A stretch of DNA of 33,876 bases from JAYZAP01 sp964645285 (GCA_964645285.1 CAZYDR010000035.1:1-33876); one strand, 5' to 3'; shown: positions 6,664 to 15,895, numbered from the stretch's first letter. A program made the numbers and translations. Notes: generated by a model from the sequence alone, not told the origin.

Positions 6664-8020
6664 CTAGGGAACGGTCGGCTTCCAGTTGGCCACGCGCTCT
6701 TCCGCCTCGTTGACCTCGGCTGGCGACAGCTGCTTGGTGATAAGCCCGCAGGTCTTCAGGGCCTCACGGCCGTCCTGCTTGACCGCCAGATCGAGCCACA
6801 TGTAGGCCTCGACCAGATCGCTCGCCACCGACTGGCCCTGGATATACATCAGCGCGAGATAATACTGGGCGCTGGCGAAGCCCTGCTCGGCACCATGGCG
6901 GAACCAATAGATCGCCTTGTTCGCGTCCTGTTCGGCGCCCTCGCCCTTGAGGTAAACCTGACCAAGATTTGAACAGGCCTCGGGATCGTTCTGTTCGGCC
7001 GCCATGCGCAGATACTCGCAACCCTGATCGTTGTCCTGGGCGACGCCTTTTTCGTAAGTGGCGACAGCTTCCTCGAGACTGCTGGGTACGCCACGGCCAG
7101 ACTCCTGGGCCAGCCCAAGAGCATGGCAACCACACGGGTCACCTTGGCCGGCAGCCATGACATACCAGCGCCCCGCCTTCTGCTCGTCCTTCTTGACGCC
7201 ACGGCCGGTCTCGTAAAGCTTGCCGACCATGTATTGAGCTTCGGCATATTCGGCGTACGCCGCCTTGCGGAACCAGGACAGCGCCTTATCGTCATCGCGC
7301 GGTGTACCGAGGCCGCTCTGGTGCAGCACACCGATGCGGAAATGAGACGGCCAATGGTTACGGTCGGCGGCTTCCATATAAAGCCGCATGGCCTCGTGGT
7401 GATTCTGGTCGACGCCGAGGCCGAATTCGTTGAATCGCCCCAACCGGTAATGGGCTTCAAGATGGCCACGCCGAACCGCCTCGCTGTAGAGTTGTGCCGC
7501 GCCTACCGGGTCGACCGGAATCTCTTCGCCGTCTTCAATCATGGTGCCGAGAGCGAACTGGCCTCCGACGTTTTTTTCAGCCACCGAAAGATACCACTGC
7601 ACTGCTTCAGCGTTACTTTGCTCGACCCCGTGACCGCGCTGATAGAGAATTCCGATGGCATGACAGGCCGGCCCGTAGCCAAGACCAGCGGCCCGTATGT
7701 ACCAGGTCATGGCTTCGTCATAGCTTTGTTCGACGGGCTGACCGTTCTCGTACATGACACCGACGTTGAACGTCGCCTTGGGGTAGCTGCTTTCAGCGGC
7801 CTTGCTGTACCAGCCAAAAGCGATGTCCAGGTTTTTGTTCAACCCCTTCGCCCTTGGCGAACATGATTCCAAGATTGACCTGGGCCTCGGCGGCGCACTC
7901 GTCTGCCAGCGGAGTCCATTTCTCGAGCGCGATATCGAAATCGCCATCCCGGTAGGCCTTAAAGCCCGCCTTGAATTCCCTCTTTGAATCGGAACCCTTC
8001 GCTGCGGAAAGTGCAAGCAT
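6664..8020 (-). CDS. Sel1-like repeat protein, with a frameshift near its N-terminus
   Basis: Start ATG 8020 opens MLALSAAKGS and then FKAGFKAYRDGDFDIALEKW, the usual first unit of Sel1-repeat proteins. At a run of five A (plus strand T at 7832-7836) the frame breaks just after NLGIMFAKGEGVEQ. One base over, it continues as NLDIAFGWYSKAAE and runs to the stop at 6664. Removing one A restores a single protein of about 450 residues. About ten Sel1/TPR-like units follow, for example YPKATFNVGVMYENG, YAEAQYMVGKLYETGRGV and DPEACSNLGQVYLKGEGAEQ, ending in an unpaired tail (LSPAEVNEAEERVANWKP). No signal peptide is visible. Such proteins are scaffolds or regulators of protein-protein contact. The break may be a real mutation, slippage at the A-run or a sequence error. 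Downstream repeats look intact, which favours recent origin or error. Confidence 0.8.
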
Positions 8021-8071
8021 GGGGCCCGTTATAGCGGGTGATTCGTAAAGACTGATTTAACGATACTGCCG

Positions 8072-8095
8072 CCTCACCGATTCATTTCGGCGAGG
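8072..8095 (-). terminator. Hairpin directly after the HpnB stop codon, possible terminator
   Basis: Plus strand CCTC-A-CCG and CGG-C-GAGG pair across an 8-base loop, beginning at the base next to the HpnB stop. On the minus strand no long T-run follows, so this is either a weak terminator or a 3'-protecting hairpin. Confidence 0.3.
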
Positions 8096-9250
8096 TCAAT
8101 TTTTAACCTGAACGCGCCCCTTCCATTCGCCGCCCCGCCCGCGCCAATGGCGGACCGCTGAATCAATGGTCATTAGGGTGTAAAGGAAACCGGAAACCGG
8201 CAACAATACGGCGGCAATCCGGGGCCGGTTATAGAGCGCCAGGGTCGGTCCATAGACCCCGGCCATAAGCAACCAGGCGACGGTTCCCAGGGTGATCAGA
8301 CCGCCGTGGCCGGTCACCATGCCCCAGATCAAGGCCGCCGGCGGCGCGAGATAAATTACCACCATGCCGACGACGGTACCGGCGAGCAGCCAGGGGGAGT
8401 GGTGAAGTTGGGTATAGGCCGAGCGAGCGACCATATTCCAGATGTCACGGAGGCCGACATAGGGCCGATGGCTACGGGTCATGGTCGTCAAGCCGAGCCA
8501 TATGGCGCCGCCTGGCTTGATCACCCGGGCCAGGGCACAATCGTCGATCAGCGCCCCCTTGATGGCCGCGATGCCGCCGGCCCGGTCCAGAGCGTGGCGG
8601 CGTACCAGCACGCAACCGCCCGCCGCCGCCGCCAGCTTGCGGCGTGGATCGTTGATCCAGGGGAATGGGTAGAGCTTCTGGAAGAAAAATACGAAGGCGG
8701 GGATCAGCAGCCGCTCCCAGGCGGTCTCACAACGCAGCCAGGCCATGAGCGAGACTTGATCCAGGCACTCATTTTCGGCCTTGGCGACCAGCGCGCGCAA
8801 CACTCCCGGGTCATGATCAATGTCCGCGTCGGTGAACAGGAAATAGCGCGCCTCGGGCAGAATTTCGCAGACCCGCGCCACCCCCTGAGACAGCGCCCAC
8901 ATCTTGCCGGCCCAGCCCGCCGGCAACGGTTTACCATCGAGGATGTGCAGGCGATCATCGCCCTCGGCGGCGGCTCGCGCGGCATCGGCGGTGCCGTCAC
9001 GGCTGCGATCGTCGATCATGATCAGGGCAAGGTCGCCAAGATAGTCCTGGGCCAACAGGGCGGCGACGGTCCGACCAATAACCGACGCCTCATCCCGCGC
9101 CGGCACCATCATCACGACGCCGGGCCCGTCACTGTCGTATGCCGGCGACGCCTCCAGGCGCTGGTCGGCGCGCCAGAAGCCACCATGCAAAAACACCAGA
9201 TAGAGCCATACCGCCAGGGATACGGCGGCAAGAACTGTCAGAATTTCCAT
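8096..9250 (-). CDS. hpnB: Hopanoid-associated glycosyltransferase, HpnB-like (GT2 family)
   Basis: A 384-residue membrane-bound family 2 glycosyltransferase. An N-terminal membrane segment (residues 3-22) is followed by the GT-A core: MVPARDEASVIGRT (48-61), the DDRSRDGTA nucleotide-sugar loop (80-88), metal-binding DAD at 141-143 and the acceptor-side acid in ALIDDCALA (233-241). FFFQKLYPFPWIN and AAAAGGCVLVRR are typical of the HpnB subfamily. Two to three membrane segments lie at the C-terminus. In hopanoid gene clusters HpnB is linked with squalene-hopene cyclase and HpnA, but no other hopanoid gene lies in this window, so the gene is an orphan here. It begins 26 bases after the ATPase gene of peptide operon 1 on the same strand and could be read from that transcript. 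Confidence 0.85.
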   Translation of the reverse strand: MEILTVLAAVSLAVWLYLVFLHGGFWRADQRLEASPAYDSDGPGVVMMVPARDEASVIGRTVAALLAQDYLGDLALIMIDDRSRDGTADAARAAAEGDDRLHILDGKPLPAGWAGKMWALSQGVARVCEILPEARYFLFTDADIDHDPGVLRALVAKAENECLDQVSLMAWLRCETAWERLLIPAFVFFFQKLYPFPWINDPRRKLAAAAGGCVLVRRHALDRAGGIAAIKGALIDDCALARVIKPGGAIWLGLTTMTRSHRPYVGLRDIWNMVARSAYTQLHHSPWLLAGTVVGMVVIYLAPPAALIWGMVTGHGGLITLGTVAWLLMAGVYGPTLALYNRPRIAAVLLPVSGFLYTLMTIDSAVRHWRGRGGEWKGRVQVKN

Positions 9251-9276
9251 TATCGGCGAGCCCGAACAACGGCGGC

Positions 9277-10308
9277 TTAAGCGCTCTCCGAAAGACCGGT
9301 TTCGGCCGCCAGTTGATCTGCCAGTTCATCGGCGAAATGACAGGCAACCTGGTGGCTGTCGTCCATGTTGCCCAAGGCCGGCTCGTGCTCGGTGCAATAG
9401 TCGCGGGCGAAGCGACAGCGCGTATGGAACTTGCAACCGGGCGGCGGATTGGTCGGGCTGGGAATCTCACCTTCGAGTTTGATGACCGAATGTTCAGCAT
9501 CCGGATCGATCGACGGAATCGCCGACAGCAGGGCCTTGGTATAGGGGTGGCGGGTGTTGAAGAACAACTTCTTGGTTGGAGCCACCTCGACAATGCGGCC
9601 AAGGTACATGACCGCGACCATGTCACAGGTATGGGCGACCACGGAAAGATCATGGGAGATGAACAGGAATGTCAGCCCCAGTTCCTGTTGCAGGGAATTT
9701 AGAAGATTGAGAATGTCCGCCTGGATCGAAACGTCGAGCGCCGCGACGCACTCGTCGGCGACCAGGAAGCGCGGATTGCAGACCAGGGCCCGGGCGATGG
9801 AGATACGCTGACGCTGACCGCCCGAAAAAGCGTGGGGGTAGCGCCGCAGATGCTCCAGGTTGAGGCGGCATTTAGCGGCGATTTCGCGGACCCGCCCATC
9901 GGTTTCTTCCCGCGAATTAGTCAGCTTCATGACCTCCAGAGGTTCGGCGATGATATCGCGAACAGTCATGCGCGGACTAAGCGCCGCGTAGGGATCCTGA
10001 AAGATAAGCTGGCAGCGCTTGCGGTATTCCTTGAGGTCATCCTTGGTCAGGGCACGAACGTCGTAGCTGGCGTCATCGTCGTCATACTGTATATGTCCGT
10101 CGGTGATCGGCACCGCCCGAAGCAGGGCGCGGCCAAAGGTCGTCTTGCCCGATCCGGACTCCCCGACCAGGCCGAAGAATGTGCCTGCGGGAATATCCAG
10201 CGACACACCATCAACGGCGCGGGCAAACGTCTCCGGGCCGAACAGCGGCCCGCCCATGGAGAAATGTACCGACAAATCACGGGTCGATAAAAGAGGCTTG
10301 GAAATCAC
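9277..10308 (-). CDS. Peptide-type ABC transporter ATP-binding protein (OppF/DppF-like), operon 1
   Basis: A 343-residue ABC ATPase. Walker A GESGSGKTT at 49-57, signature FSGGQRQRISIARAL, H-loop FLFISHDLSVVAHTCD and the C-terminal oligopeptide-transporter extension with cysteines (GCKFHTRCRFARDYC) are present. Walker B reads FLVADECVAALDVS: the usual Pro after Asp-Glu is Cys here, while the catalytic Glu is kept. The start overlaps the stop of the neighbouring ATPase gene by four bases, so the two are translationally coupled and probably form a heterodimeric motor for the two permeases upstream in the operon. It is the last clear gene of operon 1. Substrate is not shown by sequence; di- or oligopeptides are typical, but nickel, sugars and opines occur in the family. 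Confidence 0.92.
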   Translation of the reverse strand: MISKPLLSTRDLSVHFSMGGPLFGPETFARAVDGVSLDIPAGTFFGLVGESGSGKTTFGRALLRAVPITDGHIQYDDDDASYDVRALTKDDLKEYRKRCQLIFQDPYAALSPRMTVRDIIAEPLEVMKLTNSREETDGRVREIAAKCRLNLEHLRRYPHAFSGGQRQRISIARALVCNPRFLVADECVAALDVSIQADILNLLNSLQQELGLTFLFISHDLSVVAHTCDMVAVMYLGRIVEVAPTKKLFFNTRHPYTKALLSAIPSIDPDAEHSVIKLEGEIPSPTNPPPGCKFHTRCRFARDYCTEHEPALGNMDDSHQVACHFADELADQLAAETGLSESA

Positions 10309-11321
10309 GCCGTGGCCTCCGCTGGTGATGACACGGCGAAACAGGCAACCGTATGGCCTTCACCGAGCGTGGTGGTTTCCGGCACCGCGACATCGCATCG
10401 GCCGGGTATGGCCAGGGGGCAACGGGTGTGGAAGACACAGCCGGACGGGCGTTCCAGCGGGCTTGGAATATCGCCGGCGACCGGGGTCAGCGGCGCCTCG
10501 AGGTCGTCGAGTCGGGGCAAGGCGTGGAGCAGGCCCTGGGTGTAGGGATGGGCCGCCGTGTGAATCACCTGGCGTACCGAGCCGGTCTCGACGATCTCGC
10601 CAAGATACATCACCGCCACCCGATCAGCGGTCTGGGCGATGACCCCGAGATCGTGGGTAATGAACAGGATGGCCATGCCGTATTCCGAGACCAGGTCGCG
10701 CATCAGATCCAGCACCTGGGCCTGAATAGTGACGTCAAGCGCCGTCGTCGGCTCGTCGGCGATCAGGACCCGAGGCTTGGTCGACAGGGCCATGGCGATC
10801 ATGGCGCGCTGACGCATGCCGCCGGACAGCTCGAAGGCGTACTGGTTAAAGCGCAGGGCCGCGTCGGAGATACCCACCCGTCCCAGCATCTCGATGGAAT
10901 AATCCTTGGTCTCGCGCTTGTTCATGGTGGTGTGCAGCAACAACTGCTCAACCATCTGGGCGCCGATGGTAATGGCCGGTGCGAAGCTCGCCATGGGCTC
11001 CTGGAAAATCATCGAAATGGCACCGCCCCGGATGACCTTCAGATCACTGGATCTGGTCAGGGTCAGCACGTCGATGTCCTGGCCATCTTCGCCGTCGAGG
11101 CGCAGGGTGATGCGGCTGTCATCACCATAGGATGCATTGCCCGCATTGAGCTGCATCAGTGCCTTAGCGGTGACCGACTTGCCGGAACCGGATTCGCCGA
11201 CAAGGCCGAGAATCTCGCCGTCCTTGAGTTCGAACGAGGTGTCGTCGACCGCCGTTACCAGACCTTCGTCGGTGCGAAACCGGATTGTCAGATCATCGAC
11301 GGAGAGAAGCGAGCGGCTCAT
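10305..11321 (-). CDS. Peptide-type ABC transporter ATP-binding protein (OppD/DppD-like), operon 1
   Basis: From ATG 11321 a protein of 338 residues. Walker A GESGSGKS at 42-49, a long segment with IRGGAISMIFQEPMASFAP (Q-loop), signature ELSGGMRQRAMIAMAL, Walker B VLIADEPTTALDVT, H-loop FITHDLGVIAQTAD and the C-terminal GCVFHTRCPLAIPGRC extension. I chose 11321 because the ATG overlaps the previous stop as TGATG and opens the family-typical MSRSLLSVDDLTIRF; a frame-open extension upstream lies inside the permease gene and has no family likeness. It pairs with the OppF-like ATPase encoded next. Confidence 0.93.
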   Translation of the reverse strand: MSRSLLSVDDLTIRFRTDEGLVTAVDDTSFELKDGEILGLVGESGSGKSVTAKALMQLNAGNASYGDDSRITLRLDGEDGQDIDVLTLTRSSDLKVIRGGAISMIFQEPMASFAPAITIGAQMVEQLLLHTTMNKRETKDYSIEMLGRVGISDAALRFNQYAFELSGGMRQRAMIAMALSTKPRVLIADEPTTALDVTIQAQVLDLMRDLVSEYGMAILFITHDLGVIAQTADRVAVMYLGEIVETGSVRQVIHTAAHPYTQGLLHALPRLDDLEAPLTPVAGDIPSPLERPSGCVFHTRCPLAIPGRCDVAVPETTTLGEGHTVACFAVSSPAEATA

Positions 11322-12529
11322 CAGTTGTGCCCCGAGTAGGGGTCGGCCGCGTCGCGCAGGCCATCGCCGACGAACACGAAAGCGAGCACCAGGGTCATAA
11401 AGAAACCGGCCGGGATGAAGTACCACTGGTAGTTCAGCAGCACGTCAACCTTGGTCACGTTCTGCAGCAACACGCCGAGGCTGTTGACCGGATCCTTGAG
11501 GCCAAGGCCGATGAAACTGAGCGCGGTCTCCGACAAGACCATGTAGGGGAACGAGATCACCAGATCGACGATGATATAGCTGGAGAAGCTGGGCAGCAGG
11601 TGGCGGCGGATAATATGGCCGGGCGAGGCGTTGCACAGCCTGGCCGCCAGTACGTATTCCTGGGCCCGTTCGGTCAGCAGATGGGTGCGAATGCGGCGCG
11701 CCAGGGTGGGCCAGCCGATCAGCCCGAGAATCACCGAAATGAAGAAAAATCGCGTCTCGGCGCCCCATTCGTCGGGCACCATGGCGGCCAGGGCCATGAA
11801 CAGGGGGATCGCCGGCATGGTGCGCACCGCGTCGGTGATCATCTGCAGTACGGAATCGGTCCAGCCGCCGGCATAGCCGGATATGCCGCCGATGATCAGG
11901 GCCAGCACGAAGGCGATGAACACGCCGATAGTGCCGACCGCCAGCGACGTCCAGATGGCGAACATGGTTCGCGAGAAGATGTCCTTGCCGGCGGCCTCCG
12001 TGCCAAACAGGTGGATCATCCCGACATCCATACCAAACAGATGGGTCTCAACCCTCCAGGTTTTCAAGCGGAAGTCGAAGGTCTCGCCGGGCAAATCCAA
12101 ATTGATATTGACGACATAGAACTCCCAGCCCTTGACGAAAAACTCGACAAAGCGGCGCTGATCTCGATCGACCGTAGTGACCCAACGGAAATTAGTCGCA
12201 GCCGAGCGCTCGCGGCCCAGGGTATAGAGGAACGGCCGGAACGAAAATCCGTTCTCGTCCCAGAGCTTGGGAAATTGCGGCGCGCCGTTCTGATACTCTT
12301 CGTCGCGCCCGGCGATATTCGGGTCGTAAGGCGAGAGGAACGGCGCGGTCAGTCCCATCACGATCATGATGATCAGGATCATCCCGGCCACCATGGCCGA
12401 GCGGTTGCTCTTGAACCGGGCCCAGATCAGGGCGTACTGGCCGGCGGTGAAATAGGCTTCCTTGGTCTTGCGTTCGGCCTCGGCATCAACGGCGGTCGTT
12501 GGTTCAACGGTACTCGGCGTATCGGTCAT
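11321..12529 (-). CDS. Peptide-type ABC transporter permease (OppC/YejE-like) with long periplasmic loop
   Basis: About 402 residues from the ATG at 12529, which overlaps the preceding permease stop as TGATG; a GTG one codon upstream is also possible. A cytoplasmic N-terminus of about 45 residues leads to membrane segment 1 (MVAGMILIIMIVMGLTAPFL). A non-membrane stretch of roughly 125 residues follows before LFGTEAAGKDIFSR, which opens the conserved permease core with its coupling loop (EYVLAARLCNASPGHIIRRH) and the SFIGLGLKDP segment. Ordinary DppC/OppC proteins have about 280-310 residues with a short loop here; YejE-type permeases have an enlarged one. The extra domain may dock the equally long substrate-binding protein of this operon, which is inference. 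Confidence 0.9.
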   Translation of the reverse strand: MTDTPSTVEPTTAVDAEAERKTKEAYFTAGQYALIWARFKSNRSAMVAGMILIIMIVMGLTAPFLSPYDPNIAGRDEEYQNGAPQFPKLWDENGFSFRPFLYTLGRERSAATNFRWVTTVDRDQRRFVEFFVKGWEFYVVNINLDLPGETFDFRLKTWRVETHLFGMDVGMIHLFGTEAAGKDIFSRTMFAIWTSLAVGTIGVFIAFVLALIIGGISGYAGGWTDSVLQMITDAVRTMPAIPLFMALAAMVPDEWGAETRFFFISVILGLIGWPTLARRIRTHLLTERAQEYVLAARLCNASPGHIIRRHLLPSFSSYIIVDLVISFPYMVLSETALSFIGLGLKDPVNSLGVLLQNVTKVDVLLNYQWYFIPAGFFMTLVLAFVFVGDGLRDAADPYSGHN

Positions 12530-13542
12530 CACGCAGTCCCCATGATGCCGCGGCGAACCCGCGGATCGAACAGCGCCAGCAGGATGTCGGTGAATAAGTT
12601 CAAGCCGATGATTGAGCCGGTCAGCATTAAGATGATCGCGCTAGCGAGTTGCTGATCGTTCGACCGCGCCAGGGATTCAAGGAGCAATGCACCGGCCTCC
12701 GTCAGGGTCAGGATAAGGGCGATGATCGGCAGTTCGTTGAACACCCGGTTTAGATCGAAACCGAGGGAATTGATGATCGGCCCGAGGGCATGGCGCGCGG
12801 GATAACGCCACAGCAACTGGCGGCCGGCCAAGCCCCGCGCCTTCGCGGCGGTGACGTAAAGCTTGCCGTATTCGTCGGCCATCAGGGCGCGCACGGTCTG
12901 CAGCGCGAAGGCCGTCGCCGACCAGCCCAGAATGAACACCGGAAGCCAGACGTGGGACAGGAAATCAATGAACCGGTCGTAAGACCAGTCGGCGTCGCGG
13001 TACTCCTTGCTGAACAGGCCCGTAAGGCTGTCGCCGAAGATAATGGTTGACGCCAGCATGATCATCAGCGCCAACAGGAAGTTCGGCATGGCCAGGCCGA
13101 GATAGGACACGAAACGCAGGATATTGTTGAGTCCGGGTTTGTTCGCCGTCGCCGAATATATGCCGACGGGAACGGCGATGGTGTAGGCCAGCATCAAGGA
13201 CGCCAGGCAGATGCCGAGCGATATCCAGAATTTGGTGCCGAGCAGGTCATTGACCCGCACCCGCAAGATGCAGGATGTGCCAAAATCGCCGCGCAGGAAG
13301 ACGTTTGAGACCCAGTTCACCCAGCGCACCACATAAGGCTTGTCGAGGCCCATGCGAATCTCTTCGGCTTCGATGTCGGAGATCGAGATTTGCTGTCCCT
13401 GGGAGTTCTTGAACGCCAGATAGCGTTCCGCGCAGTTTGCGGGAACCAGTTCCATCAAACTGAATACGATGAAGGACACCGTGAGCAATGTGAAAATTGC
13501 CATGACGATCCGCATGGCCACGAAACGGCTAAATTGCAACAT
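12529..13542 (-). CDS. Peptide-type ABC transporter permease (OppB/DppB-like), operon 1
   Basis: 337 residues with the N-terminal segment RIVMAIFTLLTVSFIVFSLM, an enlarged periplasmic region with two cysteines (ANCAERY and TSCILRV), the LRGDFGTS motif that opens the permease core, and five further membrane segments. The coupling loop is YVTAAKARGLAGRQLLWRYP and the tail ends in the usual DPRVRRG. Together with the OppC-like partner it forms the inner-membrane channel. It is the second gene of the operon, 109 bases after the substrate-binding protein, with a strong hairpin in between. Confidence 0.93.
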   Translation of the reverse strand: MLQFSRFVAMRIVMAIFTLLTVSFIVFSLMELVPANCAERYLAFKNSQGQQISISDIEAEEIRMGLDKPYVVRWVNWVSNVFLRGDFGTSCILRVRVNDLLGTKFWISLGICLASLMLAYTIAVPVGIYSATANKPGLNNILRFVSYLGLAMPNFLLALMIMLASTIIFGDSLTGLFSKEYRDADWSYDRFIDFLSHVWLPVFILGWSATAFALQTVRALMADEYGKLYVTAAKARGLAGRQLLWRYPARHALGPIINSLGFDLNRVFNELPIIALILTLTEAGALLLESLARSNDQQLASAIILMLTGSIIGLNLFTDILLALFDPRVRRGIMGTA

Positions 13543-13601
13543 TCCCGACGACCTCGAACCCCTACATCTTTATAGGCGAGTAACTCCCTAAACGGAGAAG
13601 G

Positions 13602-13627
13602 CGCCGGACGCGAATGCGCGCCCGGCG
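13602..13627 (-). promoter_or_regulatory. Intercistronic hairpin between SBP and permease genes, operon 1
   Basis: CGCCGG-A-CGCG-AATG-CGCG-C-CCGGCG: ten paired bases, one A/C mismatch and a four-base loop. It sits 25 bases after the SBP stop and 60 bases before the OppB-like start. Such hairpins commonly protect the SBP mRNA or partly stop transcription, so that the binding protein is made in excess of the membrane parts. The T-run beside it is on the plus-strand side, so it is not a full terminator for this operon. Confidence 0.6.
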
Positions 13628-13651
13628 GCTCTCAATTTTTTTGACTACCGC

Positions 13652-15715
13652 TTAGTTCTTTTCGGTCAAGAACCACTGCTGCGGCCGGTAGGGGTACGTC
13701 CTGTAATACTCGTAGGACGCAGTCTTGAAGAGCGTGAAATTCTTCAGGACATTGCGGTGATAGATCGGCGCCGGCCCGAGAACCGCTCCGATGTATATCA
13801 AGTTGCTCGTCATGTTCGTCACCAGACGGGCGCCGAGGGCGTCCGATTCAGGCGTCCCGACGGCCGTCGACTGGAACGCGTTGATGTCGTCGATGATCTG
13901 GTAGACATAATCCGGCGGCTTGACGCCGCTGGCGCCCTCGCTGTCGATATATTCGGCCCACAACATGCCGTTACGGACGCCGAAATAGCCCCCGAACGGC
14001 GGCAGGAACAGCTCCGAGAAGCCGAGAATGATGGCCAGGGGCGTGCCCGTGTCCCACATCATCACGTCGAGGTGATTGGACGACTGAGCGGAACGGTATT
14101 CGTCAGGCGTGATTTCCTTGGCGGTGGTCTCGATACCGACGTTAGTCCAGTGCTGAGCGACCATCTCGACAACCTCGGTGGGGATGCCCTGGGTGGCGAA
14201 CTGGATGTTGATCACCAGCTTCTTGCCATTGGGCAGATCCCGCGCGCCATCGCCGTTCTGGTCGACGACGCCGATTTCGTCAAGCAGCTTCGCCGCCAGA
14301 GCCGGATCGAACTGGGCGTAGTATTGCTTCATGTCCTCCGGAACGAACTGCGGCGCCGGGCTGAACGGCACAAACTGCAGGGGCGTACCAAGACCGAAGA
14401 AGACGACCTCGTTGATCTCATCGCGATTGATGGCGACCGACATGGCCTGGCGGAATCTCAAATCGCCAAACACCGCCCGCTTGTCGAGATCGGCATGGGT
14501 CACGTTGATGCCGAATACCGGCATGGCTATCTTCGGTCGCACGTCAACCGTAAAATTGCCTTTCTCGGCGCCGTCCAGCAGAACCGGCGTTATGGGTAAC
14601 GCCAGGGACTGGACCTTGTATTCGATCTCGCCGTTGAGCATCTTCAAGATCCTGACCTCCATGTCGTTGGCCATGGTCTCGTCTTGCTCGTCGATATAGG
14701 GCAATTGATTGCCCGCCGTGTCGACCATGTGAAAATAAGGATTGGCCACATAGTGCCGGCCCTCAGGCGATTCAGCGACGGTGATGTAGGCTTCCAGCGA
14801 CGGCATCACGGCCGCTGGCAGGTTGCCGACCTTGTCCGGCGCCACCAGCAGCGGCGTCGGCGTATCCGTCCAGTCCGACTGGCCGTAGTACATATTGACC
14901 ACCGCGTAGCCGCTCTCGAAACCCATGGACTGGGCCAGGGCGTCCGCATCCGGATTGATCGCCGGGTGGAACTGGCCGAGGAACTTCTTCGACTGGAAGC
15001 CCTGACCGTAGTGCGACGCGAAGTGGGCCAACAGGCCGGGCTTCGGCGCCGGCAGGTTGAAGCGAACGGTTTGGTCGTCGATCGCGTCGACGGTCATAGG
15101 TTCGCCGCCGACCAACAATTCAGACTTCGGCTTGGCGATGACATTGGTGTCTTGGGTCAGGTTTTCGTACCAGAACTCCACATCCGCCGCCGTGAAGGGA
15201 TCGCCGTTCGACCACTTATGGCCATTGCGCAAGTGGAAGGTCAATTGGGTGAAGTCGTCATTCCATGTCCAGCTCTTGGCGATGTTGGGCACGATGGTGA
15301 CGAGATCGTCTGAGAAGCGAACCAGATTGACGTGGCGCACCGACAGAAGATCCGAGGTGCCGGCTTCGAGAGCGTTGGAAATCATATCCAGGGTGCCGCC
15401 GTAGGTTCCGATCTCGTCATAAGGCGCGACCACCAAGGGCTCCGACGGCAGACGATCGGCGAGCGCCGGCAACGCGGGATTACCCGCGATCATGCCGTTC
15501 AGCGCACCAATTCGCGGGTTCTCGCTGAATGACAGCGTGCAGTTGGCGGCCGACTGGAACTCGGCCAGGTCCCACTGTTGCGGATAGGCGCCACCGGCCA
15601 CGCCCATGGCGTCGGCCACGGTAGCTGCCGGACACGCTGCCTGTGCGCCGTTCATCAGCACAAGAGACAGCGCGGCGGCCGCAACACCGCCTAGCATAAA
15701 TTTACGCTTCATCAT
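13652..15715 (-). CDS. Extracellular solute-binding protein family 5, unusually long, operon 1
   Basis: About 687 residues from ATG 15715 (or the adjacent ATG 15712), after the site AGGGAG. The signal peptide is MMKRKFMLGGVAAAALSLVL through NGAQA, with likely cleavage after AQA. The SBP_bac_5 core is clear: NIAKSWTWNDDFTQLTFHLR, KWSNGDPFTAADVEFW, then AVFGDLRFRQAMSVAINRDE and the NVGIETTAKEITPDEY region near the C-terminus. Normal DppA/OppA proteins have about 510-560 residues; the extra length lies mainly between the signal peptide and the core and in the middle. It delivers substrate to the two permeases downstream. First gene of the operon, transcribed away from the EEP genes across a 240-base region. 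Substrate unknown. Confidence 0.9.
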   Translation of the reverse strand: MMKRKFMLGGVAAAALSLVLMNGAQAACPAATVADAMGVAGGAYPQQWDLAEFQSAANCTLSFSENPRIGALNGMIAGNPALPALADRLPSEPLVVAPYDEIGTYGGTLDMISNALEAGTSDLLSVRHVNLVRFSDDLVTIVPNIAKSWTWNDDFTQLTFHLRNGHKWSNGDPFTAADVEFWYENLTQDTNVIAKPKSELLVGGEPMTVDAIDDQTVRFNLPAPKPGLLAHFASHYGQGFQSKKFLGQFHPAINPDADALAQSMGFESGYAVVNMYYGQSDWTDTPTPLLVAPDKVGNLPAAVMPSLEAYITVAESPEGRHYVANPYFHMVDTAGNQLPYIDEQDETMANDMEVRILKMLNGEIEYKVQSLALPITPVLLDGAEKGNFTVDVRPKIAMPVFGINVTHADLDKRAVFGDLRFRQAMSVAINRDEINEVVFFGLGTPLQFVPFSPAPQFVPEDMKQYYAQFDPALAAKLLDEIGVVDQNGDGARDLPNGKKLVINIQFATQGIPTEVVEMVAQHWTNVGIETTAKEITPDEYRSAQSSNHLDVMMWDTGTPLAIILGFSELFLPPFGGYFGVRNGMLWAEYIDSEGASGVKPPDYVYQIIDDINAFQSTAVGTPESDALGARLVTNMTSNLIYIGAVLGPAPIYHRNVLKNFTLFKTASYEYYRTYPYRPQQWFLTEKN

Positions 15716-15801
15716 GGTTCTCCCTATTTTCACAACCGCGGCGAACAACCTGCCGCGCGCGAAGTACTATTATTATGTCCCCAACCGGTTTGGTTCGGGC
15801 A

Positions 15802-15820
15802 CATTCCTGTGATCGGAATG
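15802..15820. promoter_or_regulatory. Inverted repeat in the divergent region upstream of SBP operon 1
   Basis: CATTCC-TGTGATC-GGAATG, perfect 6-base arms with a 7-base centre. It lies 87 bases upstream of the SBP start and 76 bases upstream of the EEP promoter, so it is placed to serve either side. An operator is plausible; no family-specific match is claimed. Confidence 0.35.
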
Positions 15821-15895
15821 CTACCCCCAACCTTATGGTAAAGAAAGGCATAATGACACAACCATAATTCACTGATTTTCGGTCGCGGATTCCGG

